From an uncultured Oscillospiraceae bacterium (GTDB lineage Bacteria; Bacillota; Clostridia; Oscillospirales; Ruminococcaceae), in NCBI GenBank assembly GCA_900539195.1, contig UQBC01000015.1, positions 1 through 58,872 of the forward strand: 58,872 nucleotides of DNA, in the 5' to 3' direction. Of this stretch, positions 13,689 to 22,504 are shown in pieces. The first letter of the stretch is position 1. Every line of letters begins with the position of its first letter. The notes under the pieces were generated by a model. It did not search any database, was not told where the DNA came from, and saw nothing but the letters and a program-made list of their open reading frames with translations. The position numbers were made by a program, and so were the translations under genes.

Positions 13689-16658
13689 TTACCTCTTTGT
13701 CCTTACCGTAAGCACCTTGCTCCACGAGCCATACTGCTTAGTATTTCCGTAAGTCTTATACGCTCTTATTCTGAATTTGTAGCTTGTGTTAGACTTTAAG
13801 CTCTTTACTGTATAACTTACAGTTGTAGCCTTATTCGGTGTGGATATCGTCACCCATTTACCACCCTTGTACTGCTGTAACTGGTAGCCGCTTGCGGTCG
13901 TACCCTTGTTCCAGCCGAGCGTTATTGAAGTCTTGGCTGTGGATTTAGCCTTGAATCCGCCTACGCCGTAAGGATTAGTGTTGACCTTAACTTCACTGCT
14001 CCACGAGCCATACTGCTTAGTGTTTCCGTAGGCCTTGTAAGCTCTTATTCTGAATCTGTAGCCGGCTGTGCCTGCCTTAAGATTCTTTACCGTATAACTT
14101 GTGTTGGTAGCCTTTGTTCCGGTGTAGATAGTTACCCACTTACCGTTCTTGTACTGCTGTAGCTGATAGCCGCTTGCAGTCGTACCCTTGTTCCACTTCA
14201 ATGTAACAGAGGTGCTTGTCTTTGACGAACACTTGAATCCGCTTACTCCGTAAGGATTGGTATTTGCCTTTACCTCACTGCTCCACGAGCCATACTGCTT
14301 AGTGTTTCCGTAGGTCTTGTAAGCTCTTATTCTGAATCTGTAGCCGGCTGTGCCTGCCTTGAGCTTTTTAACAGTATAGCTTGTGTTGGTAGCCTTTGTT
14401 CCGGTGTAGATAGTTACCCACTTACCGCCCTTGTACTGCTGTAACTGGTAACCGCTTGCGGTCGTACCCTTGTTCCACTTTAATGTCACTGAGGTGCTTG
14501 ACTTTGATGAACACTTGAAACCGCCTACGCCGTAAGGGTTGGTGTTAACCTTGACTATCGATGAATAGCCGCTGTAAGCCTTATTCTTACCCTCAGTCCT
14601 GTAGGCTCTTATCCTGAACTGATAACCGGCTGTTCCGGCTTTTAATCCCTTGATGGTATATGAGGTCGTTGCATTGCTCGTTATCTTTGCAACATTGACC
14701 CACTTACCGCCCTTGTACTGCTCTATCTCGTAACCGCTTACGGCACTGTTCTTATTCCACTGCAACGTTACATTGGTGCTGAATATTGACTTGACCTTGA
14801 AGCCTGTCACCTTTGAAAGTGTGAGCTTTGCGGTGTAATTGATCTTTTTTCCCGCACCACATATCTTACACTTCTGAAGCGTGTAACCCTGTGCCGTGTA
14901 TGTAGGCTTTACAACAGAATCGGTAACATAGTCGTGCGTGTGATTTTTAAGACTTGTTCCGGGTTTTACCGTCTGATCGTAAATGTAATAATCATCGGGA
15001 ATTTTATTTGTATTTCTGTCAACCTTCAGCTTTGCCACATCATCAGGCGTAAGCACATAATCCCTGAGATATTTCTTGTCAAGCAGTCCTTCACGCACTA
15101 AATACTCAACATCATAATAACTTGCACAGTCATCATCGTATAATTCATCTACATCAATACAACGCCAAAGATTTTCGTCTGACTGATAACTGAACAGTAC
15201 GCTTTTCTGCACCTCGCTTACAGAAATTATAGTGAAATCAGTATCATAAAGACCTGTTTCCTCATTATAAATATTTTCATATTCGTATTTTATCTGGGGA
15301 ACAGACATTTTCAGCAGGATACCGCTGTGAGGGTGATCCTCGAACTTTTCGCCCGGAACATAGCCTTCCCATGCGTCAACATATCTTCCGTCGACCCATA
15401 CGTCCGAAGCGTATCCGAGATCGCCGCCCCAGTATATTTCAGATCCGCTGTTGCCTGCGCTGTCAGTGTAGAAATTACTTCCGTCGCCGTTTCTGTAAAG
15501 ATAGCTGTATCCTATCTGCGAGCCGCCGAATATACCTGTGATTTCTATCAGGCGCACCCACGAACCATTTCCTACGGTATTATATATGCTCTTCCACGTT
15601 ATTGAACCTGCACGGGGAACATCATCTTTCATTTCAACCTGCGAGTATTCGTTGAGCAGTTTCTTTGTACCTTCAAGAGTGATTTTTGTGCCACCGTTTC
15701 CGAAGGTGTAATATTGCTTTATCTTGTCTTCACTGATGCCCTGTCCTTCGCCGTTTCCCTGACCTCCGTATGAACGTGTATTGCCCTTATAAGTAACATT
15801 CACCATATAATGATAATCATCGTCCCACGAAATCTGAGCCGAGCTGTCAAGCCGCTTTGCAACAATTGACATAACACTCGGGAAACCGAGTGAATCATAA
15901 CGGTAGGGATATATTGCGCTGGCAAAAAGCGATTTGCTGTCCTCGCGTGTATAAGGCGACTGGATATAGAAAAGCTGATCCTTATGTGGCGATGTTGACA
16001 TTCCCCAGTAATCGGTAGCACGTTTCAGCTTTCCTTTGATGTACGAGCCGCTGTAAAGGCATATAGATGAAAATCCTTCCTGCACCGCATCCATATTGTC
16101 AAAGAAAGATGATTTTGTCGCATATCTGTCAATCAGATAATCAACATCATCTTTAAGAGCGGGAAGTTTAAGCTTTATCTTGGTATCGTTCCAGGTAACA
16201 TTATAACTGTCCGAACCGCTCTTTGTCTGTAATACTATTTCTCCGCCGTCAGTATACGAACCGCAGAAAATGTAACCGCCGTCCACTCTGCCGGTATTCT
16301 TGTTCTGATATCTTATGTCCTGATAAATGTATGGCTTATCGTCCCAGGAATCCCACGCGGCACTTATAACGCTCGGTTCATCTTCAATATACACACTGGT
16401 CTTATCTGCAAATCTGAACGATGTAGGATCGGGATTGTCCGTCTTTACAAAGAAATATTCATTAAACGGAGCAAGAAGCGGAGTTATCGTATAGCTGTAC
16501 CCTGTCGCACTCGCCTTTACAAGCGCAGTTTCTTCGGGTGTCGCCGACGCACTGATTTTTTTACTTACTTCAGGGAATATATCACCTACCGGCGTGCCTA
16601 CCACAGAAATAGCCATAATCGCCGCCATTATTCCTGAAGTTATTTTCCTTAGCTTCAT
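13689..16658 (-). CDS. Large secreted protein with four C-terminal FN3 domains
   Basis: A 989-residue protein. A signal peptide (positively charged MKLRK, then ITSGIMAAIMAISVVGTP, cleavage likely near ISASA at about 38) leads to a unique region of about 530 residues rich in aromatic residues, Gly and Asp. A short beta module with HTHDYVTDSVVKPTYTAQGY and a CKICG pair (about 568-605) follows, as often found in Ruminococcus surface proteins. Residues about 612-989 are four fibronectin type III domains of 91-98 residues (each with TLxWNKxxxxSGYxxxQY and YxFRIRAYxT). No cell-wall sorting signal or dockerin is seen, so attachment is unclear. The unique region is not recognised. AAGGAGG precedes the ATG, and the long leader carries an intrinsic terminator. 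Adhesion or substrate binding is plausible. Confidence 0.85.
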   Translation of the reverse strand: MKLRKITSGIMAAIMAISVVGTPVGDIFPEVSKKISASATPEETALVKASATGYSYTITPLLAPFNEYFFVKTDNPDPTSFRFADKTSVYIEDEPSVISAAWDSWDDKPYIYQDIRYQNKNTGRVDGGYIFCGSYTDGGEIVLQTKSGSDSYNVTWNDTKIKLKLPALKDDVDYLIDRYATKSSFFDNMDAVQEGFSSICLYSGSYIKGKLKRATDYWGMSTSPHKDQLFYIQSPYTREDSKSLFASAIYPYRYDSLGFPSVMSIVAKRLDSSAQISWDDDYHYMVNVTYKGNTRSYGGQGNGEGQGISEDKIKQYYTFGNGGTKITLEGTKKLLNEYSQVEMKDDVPRAGSITWKSIYNTVGNGSWVRLIEITGIFGGSQIGYSYLYRNGDGSNFYTDSAGNSGSEIYWGGDLGYASDVWVDGRYVDAWEGYVPGEKFEDHPHSGILLKMSVPQIKYEYENIYNEETGLYDTDFTIISVSEVQKSVLFSYQSDENLWRCIDVDELYDDDCASYYDVEYLVREGLLDKKYLRDYVLTPDDVAKLKVDRNTNKIPDDYYIYDQTVKPGTSLKNHTHDYVTDSVVKPTYTAQGYTLQKCKICGAGKKINYTAKLTLSKVTGFKVKSIFSTNVTLQWNKNSAVSGYEIEQYKGGKWVNVAKITSNATTSYTIKGLKAGTAGYQFRIRAYRTEGKNKAYSGYSSIVKVNTNPYGVGGFKCSSKSSTSVTLKWNKGTTASGYQLQQYKGGKWVTIYTGTKATNTSYTVKKLKAGTAGYRFRIRAYKTYGNTKQYGSWSSEVKANTNPYGVSGFKCSSKTSTSVTLKWNKGTTASGYQLQQYKNGKWVTIYTGTKATNTSYTVKNLKAGTAGYRFRIRAYKAYGNTKQYGSWSSEVKVNTNPYGVGGFKAKSTAKTSITLGWNKGTTASGYQLQQYKGGKWVTISTPNKATTVSYTVKSLKSNTSYKFRIRAYKTYGNTKQYGSWSKVLTVRTKR
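13720..14560 (-). repeat. Tandem DNA repeat of about 282 bp coding for FN3 domains
   Basis: The segment starting CTCCACGAGCCATACTGCTT occurs at 13720, 13999 and 14281, giving periods of 279 and 282 bp (93-94 codons). The two inner copies are nearly identical at DNA level over long stretches, while the outermost copies have diverged. This points to recent duplication or gene conversion and possible copy-number variation. Confidence 0.85.
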
Positions 16659-16685
16659 ATTATTTCCTCCTTAGATATATTAAAC

Positions 16686-16723
16686 AAAAAAAAGGCACAG
16701 CGCCTCACAGCAAGCTATGCCTT
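16686..16723 (-). terminator. Intrinsic terminator inside the leader of the FN3-repeat gene
   Basis: On the minus strand AAGGCATAGC (16714-16723) pairs with GCTGTGCCTT (16692-16701; ten pairs, one G-U), followed by eight T. It lies downstream of the gene's promoter and about 28 bases ahead of the ATG, so transcripts must pass it to reach the gene: an attenuator by position. Confidence 0.75.
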
Positions 16724-16803
16724 AAATATCATATATAATGCCCCTGATATCAACGCACTTCTCTCACCGATCGATTGCAATATCTACGCCATATACTATC
16801 ATA
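16724..16803 (-). promoter_or_regulatory. Leader RNA upstream of the attenuator, possible riboswitch or protein-responsive element
   Basis: About 80 bases between the -10 box and the terminator. GATAT (5' side, near 16773-16777 on this strand) can pair with ATATC (near 16747-16751) extended by CAA/TTG, enclosing an ATCGATCGG loop region. I do not recognise a known riboswitch (c-di-GMP-I, purine, preQ1, ZTP and SAM motifs were looked for by eye). Ligand and mechanism unknown. Confidence 0.4.
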
Positions 16804-16832
16804 ATTATATCACTACAATTTCCGATTGTCAA
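16804..16832 (-). promoter_or_regulatory. Promoter of the FN3-repeat gene
   Basis: TTGACA (16827-16832), 17-base spacer, TATAAT (16804-16809) on the minus strand, about 145 bases before the ATG at 16658. Confidence 0.8.
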
Positions 16833-16876
16833 TAATTAACTGACACAATAAAACAAATTCTATGACAAAATTATTA

Positions 16877-17029
16877 TCATTTTCCCCCGAACACGAAAAT
16901 CGCAAGTATAATAATTGCCAGTGACCCGATACATATGATCCAGTTACGGTTATATGTCCTGCTCATTTTCTTTTCGTGCTCAATGCGTTCCATGCGTTTT
17001 TTCAGCTTGTAATCAGGCTCCTGTTTCAT
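16877..17029 (-). CDS. 50-residue single-pass membrane protein
   Basis: The start at 17029 (MKQEPDYKLKKRMERIEHEK) is chosen because AAAGGAG lies 7 bases before it; a longer frame to 17083 has no such site. The first 28 residues are strongly charged and helical. The rest is one membrane helix (WIICIGSLAIIILAIFVFGGK), so the N-terminus is probably cytoplasmic. Not recognised. It stands alone between the FN3 leader and the Cof-type phosphatase. Confidence 0.7.
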   Translation of the reverse strand: MKQEPDYKLKKRMERIEHEKKMSRTYNRNWIICIGSLAIIILAIFVFGGK

Positions 17030-17285
17030 ATAATTCTCCTTTCCTGGTCGGCAATGATAAATCACTGAAATATTAAATATCAATTTAACACGATAATGTT
17101 ATCAGTCAGTTATAATAACAATTCATACTTTTTCTTCTGCATTTCAGATAACCTATTCACTACGACATTTCATTTACAAAAATTGTATTCCAAGCCATTT
17201 TTCCCGATAAGCCGCTGCTGTGCGGATATTTTTCAGATGTCATACCAAAACTGTACCAAAATGAACCACAGGTTTGTACCATGCG

Positions 17286-18089
17286 TTACAGTTGCTTTAT
17301 TTTCTCAATTATATGCGTCATCGGGTCATCGTTATTTGAGCCGATAATGATGTCAGCCGCCGCCTTTACATCATCATGCGCATTGCTTACAGCAACGCCC
17401 AGATCCGCACTGCGAACCATTTCAGCGTCATTCGGATAGTCGCCCGCCGCAACAGTGAATCTATCCTCGCTGTTTGTTACTCTGAGTAACTGCTTATAAC
17501 CGTAAGCCTTACTCACTCCTTCCGGCAACAGCTCATAGAAGAACGGCGCTGACAGCACCCTGTTCGTCCCCTCTGCACAATGTTCGTTTATAAACCTCAC
17601 AAGCTCCGGCATCTTGTCCTCAGGGTATGCAAACAGCACCTTAAGCCAGCCATCATGCGGAATATCGTGAAGACTGCACACATCGCCATGCACATTCTCA
17701 AGCGCCATATGCGCCCTCTCCACATCGTTCAGCGCAGGGACGTAGACCGTGTGCTTATGCAGTACCTCGATGCCCACATCGGGAAACTTTTCCATTACCA
17801 GCTTTATGTAATCTCTGGCTTTCTGCGTGACCTCGCACTGCCACAGAAATTCGTCCTTGTCAAAGTCGTACACCGCAGAGCCGTTGAAAATGACCGCAGG
17901 TATCCTCAGCTTCAGCTTTTCCGCAACCGGCCGTGCCATAGAGTAGCCTCTGCCCGTCGCTATCGTGAACATTCCGCCCTTGTCGCAGAAGTCGTTTATC
18001 GACTCCATATCCCTCGGCGAAATCTCTTTCTTGTCGTCCAGGAGCGTGCCGTCAAGGTCGCTCATGATTATCACATTTCTGAAATCCAT
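17286..18089 (-). CDS. Cof-type HAD-superfamily phosphatase
   Basis: A 267-residue protein with the HAD motifs in order: DLDGTLL (nucleophile Asp, residues 11-17), a Thr in TIATGRGYS (near 45), a conserved Lys in SKAYGYKQLL (near 210) and the acidic GDYPNDAEM (near 228). The large cap between the second and third motifs places it in the Cof/YbiV (C2B cap) group, which dephosphorylates sugar phosphates, FMN or similar small phosphoesters. The true substrate cannot be read from the sequence. It is the last gene of the long minus-strand run, 28 bases after rluD. Confidence 0.9.
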   Translation of the reverse strand: MDFRNVIIMSDLDGTLLDDKKEISPRDMESINDFCDKGGMFTIATGRGYSMARPVAEKLKLRIPAVIFNGSAVYDFDKDEFLWQCEVTQKARDYIKLVMEKFPDVGIEVLHKHTVYVPALNDVERAHMALENVHGDVCSLHDIPHDGWLKVLFAYPEDKMPELVRFINEHCAEGTNRVLSAPFFYELLPEGVSKAYGYKQLLRVTNSEDRFTVAAGDYPNDAEMVRSADLGVAVSNAHDDVKAAADIIIGSNNDDPMTHIIEKIKQL

Positions 18090-18117
18090 AGTCTTCTTTT
18101 CCTTTGTTTATGCCGTT

Positions 18118-19029
18118 TTATATCTCTGTCTTCTGCGTTTCAAGGTTTTTCAGCAGCTTCTGAAAATAGTCCGGAAGCTCGCTGTCAAACTCCATATACT
18201 GACCGTTAGGGTGGACAAATCCTATCTTCTTTGCGTGCAGGCACTGACCGCACAGCCACTTCGGACTGCCGTTTCCGTACACCTCATCGCCTGTGACCGG
18301 ATGTCCTATATACGCCATATGCACCCTTATCTGATGCGTTCTTCCGGTTTCAAGGCGAAGTCTTACCAGCGTATTGTTCCTGTACGTCTGCTCTACAAAG
18401 TAATGCGTTACCGCCTCTCTTGAGTTTTCGGTAGTAACGCACATCTTCTTACGGTCTGTCTTATGCCTGCCTATCGGGGCATTTACCGTACCGTCCTCCT
18501 TGATAACGCCCTGCACCACAGCCATATATTCTCTTGTGAAGCTGTGTACCTTTATCTGCCCGGCAAGCACATTGTGCGCCGTGTCATTCTTGGCAACTAT
18601 CAGAAGTCCGCTCGTGTCTCTGTCTATCCTGTGTACTATTCCGGGGCGGATAACTCCGTTTATTCCCGAAAGACTGTCGCCGCAGTGATACATCAGCGCA
18701 TTGACAAGCGTTCCGCTGTAGTGTCCCGGAGCGGGGTGCACAACCATGCCTTTGGGCTTATTCACCACAAGCAGATCGCTGTCCTCATAGACTATATCAA
18801 GCGGTATATTTTCAGGGAGAATATCTGCAGGCTGTGCCTGAGGCACATCCAGCGTTACAACATCCCCCGCTTTCAGTTTCTGATTTTTGGCGGCATTTTT
18901 CCCGTTTACAAGACAGCAGCCCTGCTCAATAAGAGCGGCGGCTGCTGATCGTGTTATTCCTGTATCCTGCAAAGCAAGAAATTTATCTGTTCTTTCGCCG
19001 CCTGTTTTACAGGTAAATTCGTAATGCAA
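18118..19029 (-). CDS. rluD: RluA/RluD-family 23S rRNA pseudouridine synthase
   Basis: A 303-residue protein with an N-terminal S4 RNA-binding domain (about 14-62, including RSAAAALIEQGCCLVNGK) and the catalytic domain with HRIDRDTSGLLIVAK (Asp at about 141 is the catalytic residue), LVVNKPKGMVVHPAPGH and LETGRTHQIRVHMAYIGHPV. The length and domain order fit RluD, which makes pseudouridines in helix 69 of 23S rRNA. The start is a TTG at 19029 with GGAGG 7 bases upstream. It directly follows lspA (20 bases), the usual arrangement in Firmicutes. Confidence 0.92.
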   Translation of the reverse strand: MHYEFTCKTGGERTDKFLALQDTGITRSAAAALIEQGCCLVNGKNAAKNQKLKAGDVVTLDVPQAQPADILPENIPLDIVYEDSDLLVVNKPKGMVVHPAPGHYSGTLVNALMYHCGDSLSGINGVIRPGIVHRIDRDTSGLLIVAKNDTAHNVLAGQIKVHSFTREYMAVVQGVIKEDGTVNAPIGRHKTDRKKMCVTTENSREAVTHYFVEQTYRNNTLVRLRLETGRTHQIRVHMAYIGHPVTGDEVYGNGSPKWLCGQCLHAKKIGFVHPNGQYMEFDSELPDYFQKLLKNLETQKTEI

Positions 19030-19049
19030 TATTACCCTCCGTAGCGGTG

Positions 19050-19610
19050 TTATTTTTCCTCACTTACCGTTTCTGCTTTCATTGCGGCAGTGTTCTGTTC
19101 CTTGTCATCGGCATTTTTGTTCTTCTTTGCCGATCTTTTGTTTTTCTGTTCCTTTATCTCATCAATTACAACGAATAAGAGAAGCCCTATAGCGCCGAGT
19201 ACTGCGCATATATCGGCTACATTGAATACAGCAAAGTTGATTATCCTTACATCAATAAAGTCAACCACTTCACCCCTTATAACCCTGTCTATAAGGTTTC
19301 CCAGTCCGCCGGCAACAATGAGCGCCATTGACCAGACGTAAGTAGGGCGCTTGACCCTTTTCGATATCATAAGATAGAGCATAGCGACAATAATTATCGC
19401 CGTGAATATCACAAGAAATGTCTGCTTACCCTCAAGTATACTGAAAGCCGCACCGGGATTTCTCTCATATGTGATATTCAGCACATGTGTATCTCCGAAT
19501 GATATTATCGGTATTGACTGATGAAGCTCCATATTGCTGTCAATCAGTATCTTGGTGAGCTGGTCTAGCCCTATAAGTCCTGCGGTCACCGCAAGAGCGA
19601 TATATAGCAT
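19050..19610 (-). CDS. lspA: Lipoprotein signal peptidase (signal peptidase II)
   Basis: A 186-residue membrane protein with four membrane helices and the two catalytic aspartates of LspA in GGLGNLIDRV (near 102-111) and FNVADI (near 127-132), plus the conserved N-terminal GLDQLTKILI and ERNPGAAFSI. It cleaves the signal peptide of diacylglyceryl-modified prolipoproteins, for example the lipoproteins encoded at 38675 and 43614. The C-terminal 30 residues are a charged, Lys/Glu-rich cytoplasmic tail that is longer than usual. Confidence 0.96.
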   Translation of the reverse strand: MLYIALAVTAGLIGLDQLTKILIDSNMELHQSIPIISFGDTHVLNITYERNPGAAFSILEGKQTFLVIFTAIIIVAMLYLMISKRVKRPTYVWSMALIVAGGLGNLIDRVIRGEVVDFIDVRIINFAVFNVADICAVLGAIGLLLFVVIDEIKEQKNKRSAKKNKNADDKEQNTAAMKAETVSEEK

Positions 19611-19654
19611 TTATTCTTAGTTCCTTTCGTTGTCAGACGTATATTCCTATGTAT

Positions 19655-20503
19655 TTACTTGTTTTTGCCGAACTCAAGCTCTGCTGTGGGAGCCTTCTTT
19701 TCATCCTTTTCGTTCTTCAGACTGAAAAGCACAGAATCACTCTTAGCTTTGTCTTCTTCAGGCTTGTTTGTTTCAGCTTTAGCTTCTGCCTTGACTGCCG
19801 GTTTTCCCTCAGGCTTTTTTGCTTCGGGAGCTACCGGTGCAGGCACGGGAGCGGGTGCAGGCTTCTTTGCAAAAGCGCTGTCCTCAGGCTTTCTGGCCTC
19901 AACTTCTTTTGCTGTATTGATCACGAACTCATTTTCGCAAGCCTTGGGCATATTCTTTATATTCTCGATATGAGCGCTGTATGCGGCGAGGATCTTGTTT
20001 GTATAGTCCTGAACTTCTTTTCTTGTACGCTGGAGAACTATCTGTTCTCTTTCTGTCTGCTGCATCATTATTGTGTGGATCTCGTCAGCCTTAGCGTTTG
20101 CCTCGTCAACAATCTGCTTAGCCTTGGCGTTTGCTTCTGCAAGGTTCTTTTCTGAAATTTCCTTCTTCTTTGCAGCAAGTGCGTCAGCGTCCTTTATAGT
20201 CTTGTCCGCCTTTTCCTTGGCTTCTTTTCTTATCTTCTCAGCGTCTTCCTTAGCCTCGTTTACTACTGCGATACCCTGCTTCTTGGCTATAAGAAGCGCA
20301 TCTCTCAGCGCATCTTCATCCTTGCGGTACTCTCTTATCTTCTCTGCCAGAACTTCAAGCTTCTTCTCAAGCTCTTCGTTCTCATTCTGCATCTTCTTGT
20401 ATTCGATAGAAACATCCTTTAAAAAAGTGTCTACCTCTGCGGCATCATAACCGCCGCGCTTTACTGTGTCAAATTCCTTTGATACTATATCTTTAGCATT
20501 CAC
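19655..20503 (-). CDS. divIVA: DivIVA-family coiled-coil polar/septal protein
   Basis: A 282-residue protein. The N-terminal KEFDTVKRGGYDAAEVDTFL (about 9-28) is the DivIVA membrane-curvature-binding domain, followed by coiled coil from about 30 to 170. The last 90 residues are Pro/Ala/Lys-rich and disordered. The gene starts with GTG at 20503 behind AGGAGG. In Gram-positive bacteria DivIVA marks septa and poles and organises division or growth. Its place after sepF and ylmH is the conserved order. Confidence 0.9.
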   Translation of the reverse strand: MNAKDIVSKEFDTVKRGGYDAAEVDTFLKDVSIEYKKMQNENEELEKKLEVLAEKIREYRKDEDALRDALLIAKKQGIAVVNEAKEDAEKIRKEAKEKADKTIKDADALAAKKKEISEKNLAEANAKAKQIVDEANAKADEIHTIMMQQTEREQIVLQRTRKEVQDYTNKILAAYSAHIENIKNMPKACENEFVINTAKEVEARKPEDSAFAKKPAPAPVPAPVAPEAKKPEGKPAVKAEAKAETNKPEEDKAKSDSVLFSLKNEKDEKKAPTAELEFGKNK

Positions 20504-20516
20504 GGAAAAAATCCTC

Positions 20517-21299
20517 CTAAATGTATTTTTTCACTGTAATATGTATATTGCCTTTTCTGCCTGTTCCGCCGACGCTTTCCAGACGGAACTTTCCTTTTCC
20601 TCTGACGGAAAAGATATCGCCCTCGCAAAGCTGTTTTGATACATCGGTACAGACCGTACCGCCCAGCTGTACAAGCTGAGGCATAATATACTTTTCGACT
20701 GCCGCCGCCCGTGAGGTGCCTGTCACGCTCCTGACAATGTTGTCAAGGCGCAGTGATGCCACCGACAGCGAAAGCTCTTCGTATTTTCTTTCAGGTAACG
20801 TAAAACCTGCTTTTATATCTGTTTCGGTTGTTACTCCGACCCTGCCGATTTTTGTAAGGCTGTCCGAGATCAGCGGTGCTATCTTCTCATATACGAATAC
20901 AGCCGCTGTGCCTTCCGCAACAAAAATATCGCCTACCGTATCACGCTCTATGCCCAGTGCCATAAGCGAACCCAGCACATCACGGTGAGTTATCGTATCC
21001 TCACGGCGATAGACAAGCGTAACTGCCTTTATCGGAAACATCTCTGCCACTGTGACGTCATATCCGTAAATATCATCGTTTTCAAAGTAAAACGACGGGA
21101 AAAGCCCAAGACAACATCTGAGCGGATCACGATTTTCCGCACCGCCGCAGAACACTGCGGTCACATCTTTCGGAAAACTTATCACCTGTGCCTGAGCAAA
21201 CTCGCTTTCAGACAAAAAACGTGTGAAATACGGTCGGGAATTGCTAATACAATCCCTCGCCGCATTCATAAGGTCTTTTTTCAAACCGGTTTCAGTCAT
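20517..21299 (-). CDS. ylmH: YlmH-type S4-domain RNA-binding protein
   Basis: A 260-residue protein: an N-terminal alpha/beta part with the conserved FFP-like SFYFENDDIYGYDVTVAEM region and HRDVLGSLMALGIERDTVGDI, and a C-terminal S4 domain (about 180-258: LSVASLRLDNIVRSVTGTSR ... EGDIFSVRGKGKF). YlmH in Bacillus binds stalled 50S subunits and supports ribosome-associated quality control; the gene conventionally lies between sepF and divIVA, as here. It starts one base after the sepF stop on this strand. Confidence 0.92.
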   Translation of the reverse strand: MTETGLKKDLMNAARDCISNSRPYFTRFLSESEFAQAQVISFPKDVTAVFCGGAENRDPLRCCLGLFPSFYFENDDIYGYDVTVAEMFPIKAVTLVYRREDTITHRDVLGSLMALGIERDTVGDIFVAEGTAAVFVYEKIAPLISDSLTKIGRVGVTTETDIKAGFTLPERKYEELSLSVASLRLDNIVRSVTGTSRAAAVEKYIMPQLVQLGGTVCTDVSKQLCEGDIFSVRGKGKFRLESVGGTGRKGNIHITVKKYI

Positions 21300-21300
21300 C

Positions 21301-21759
21301 TCAGCCTATTTCGTCAAAGATGTCCTCGCCTGAAATGTTGCTTATCTCGTCTATGAACTCGCCTGAAATATCAACGTTATAAGGAGCAAGTACATATGTA
21401 GTTTCGCCTATTCTTCTTATTTCGCCGCCTGTGATGTAGCTTACGCCGCCGAGGAAGTCGATAAGACGGTTAGCTGTATCCTTATTTGTGTTATTGAACA
21501 TAAGGATAACTGTTGTCTTGTTCTTGTAAAGCTCTGCTATCTCACCTGCGTCACTGAACTTCTTGGGTCTGTTTACAACAAGGTGCAGTGTTGTGCTTGC
21601 GTTGTAAGTATAGATCTTGCTTGAGTTTGAGGACTGTCCTGCACTGCGTGCGGGCATCTCGGGTGCTTCCTGCTTTTCGGGTTCAGCTGTGTAATCGTCC
21701 TCTTCATCGGGGCCGCCCCACTTCTTAAAAGAATTCTTGAATGACTCGAATGCGCTCAT
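21301..21759 (-). CDS. sepF: Cell division protein SepF
   Basis: A 152-residue protein. A short amphipathic N-terminus (MSAFESFKNSFKKWGG) could bind the membrane; an acidic linker follows, and the SepF domain spans about 55-140 (LVVNRPKKFSDAGEIAEL, GGVSYITGGEIRRIGETTYVLAP). SepF bundles FtsZ filaments and tethers them to the membrane. AGGAGGTAAA-type ribosome binding site (GGAGG) 9 bases before the ATG. Confidence 0.95.
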   Translation of the reverse strand: MSAFESFKNSFKKWGGPDEEDDYTAEPEKQEAPEMPARSAGQSSNSSKIYTYNASTTLHLVVNRPKKFSDAGEIAELYKNKTTVILMFNNTNKDTANRLIDFLGGVSYITGGEIRRIGETTYVLAPYNVDISGEFIDEISNISGEDIFDEIG

Positions 21760-21781
21760 TGGTCTTTACCTCCGTTTTTGT

Positions 21782-22504
21782 TTATATAGAATAATTCCTG
21801 TAGCCAAACAGACCGCTGCCTATCCTGACTATCGTTGAGCCGTACTTTACGGCTGATATATAATCCCCCGACATACCCATTGACAGCGTGTCCATGCCGG
21901 AAAGGAAAGAATATTTCTGTTTTGCGTTTTCAAAAAGCTCCTGCATAGCCGCAAAATACTTTTCATTGCCCCCTGCGGGCGGAATGGTCATAAGCCCTCT
22001 TATGCGGACGTTTTCAAGCCCTGATACGACCTTTGCCGTTTCGATGAGCTCTGTTGGCGATACTCCGCCTTTTGACAGCTCACCACCTATATTGACTTCA
22101 ATCAGTATGTCCATATTCAATCCGTGCTGACCTGCCCTGCGGTTTATCTCAGCCGCAAGGTCTGCGCTGTCTACCGAATGAATCATACTCACCTTATCAA
22201 TTATATACTTTACTTTGTTTTTTTGCAAGCCCCCAATGAAATGAATTTCGGATTTTTCCGAATAATTTTCGTATTTTCCGAGAAATTCCTGCACACGGTT
22301 CTCACCAAGCAGGTCTATGCCAAGGCTCTCGGCATAGTTTATCTTTTCACAGGGTACTGTCTTTGTAACTGCCATGATATGTACCTTATCACGGCGGCCT
22401 GCCTTATCCATTGCCTCTGCCACGTTCTGTCTTACAGCCTCGTAGTTAAGCTTTATATCTTCAAGTGTGGTTTCTTCGGCGGATTTAGAGATTCTTTCCG
22501 TCAT
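21782..22504 (-). CDS. YggS/YlmE-family PLP-binding homeostasis protein
   Basis: The start at 22504 (MTERISKSAEET) is chosen because GAAGG lies 7 bases upstream inside the end of the previous gene, which it overlaps by 20 bases. The 240-residue product has the one-domain TIM-barrel signature of the PLPBP family: VHIMAVTKTVP with the PLP-binding lysine, HFIGGLQKNKVKYI, IEVNIGGELSKGGV and LSMGMSGDYISAVKYGSTIVRIGSGLFG. The family controls levels of pyridoxal phosphate and has no known enzymatic activity. It is the ylmE of the ylm cluster. Confidence 0.93.
   Translation of the reverse strand: MTERISKSAEETTLEDIKLNYEAVRQNVAEAMDKAGRRDKVHIMAVTKTVPCEKINYAESLGIDLLGENRVQEFLGKYENYSEKSEIHFIGGLQKNKVKYIIDKVSMIHSVDSADLAAEINRRAGQHGLNMDILIEVNIGGELSKGGVSPTELIETAKVVSGLENVRIRGLMTIPPAGGNEKYFAAMQELFENAKQKYSFLSGMDTLSMGMSGDYISAVKYGSTIVRIGSGLFGYRNYSI

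Noticed and set aside
13720..14560. Regular DNA repeats considered as a CRISPR or satellite array
   Set aside because: The period of 279-282 bp is in frame and codes for FN3 domains.
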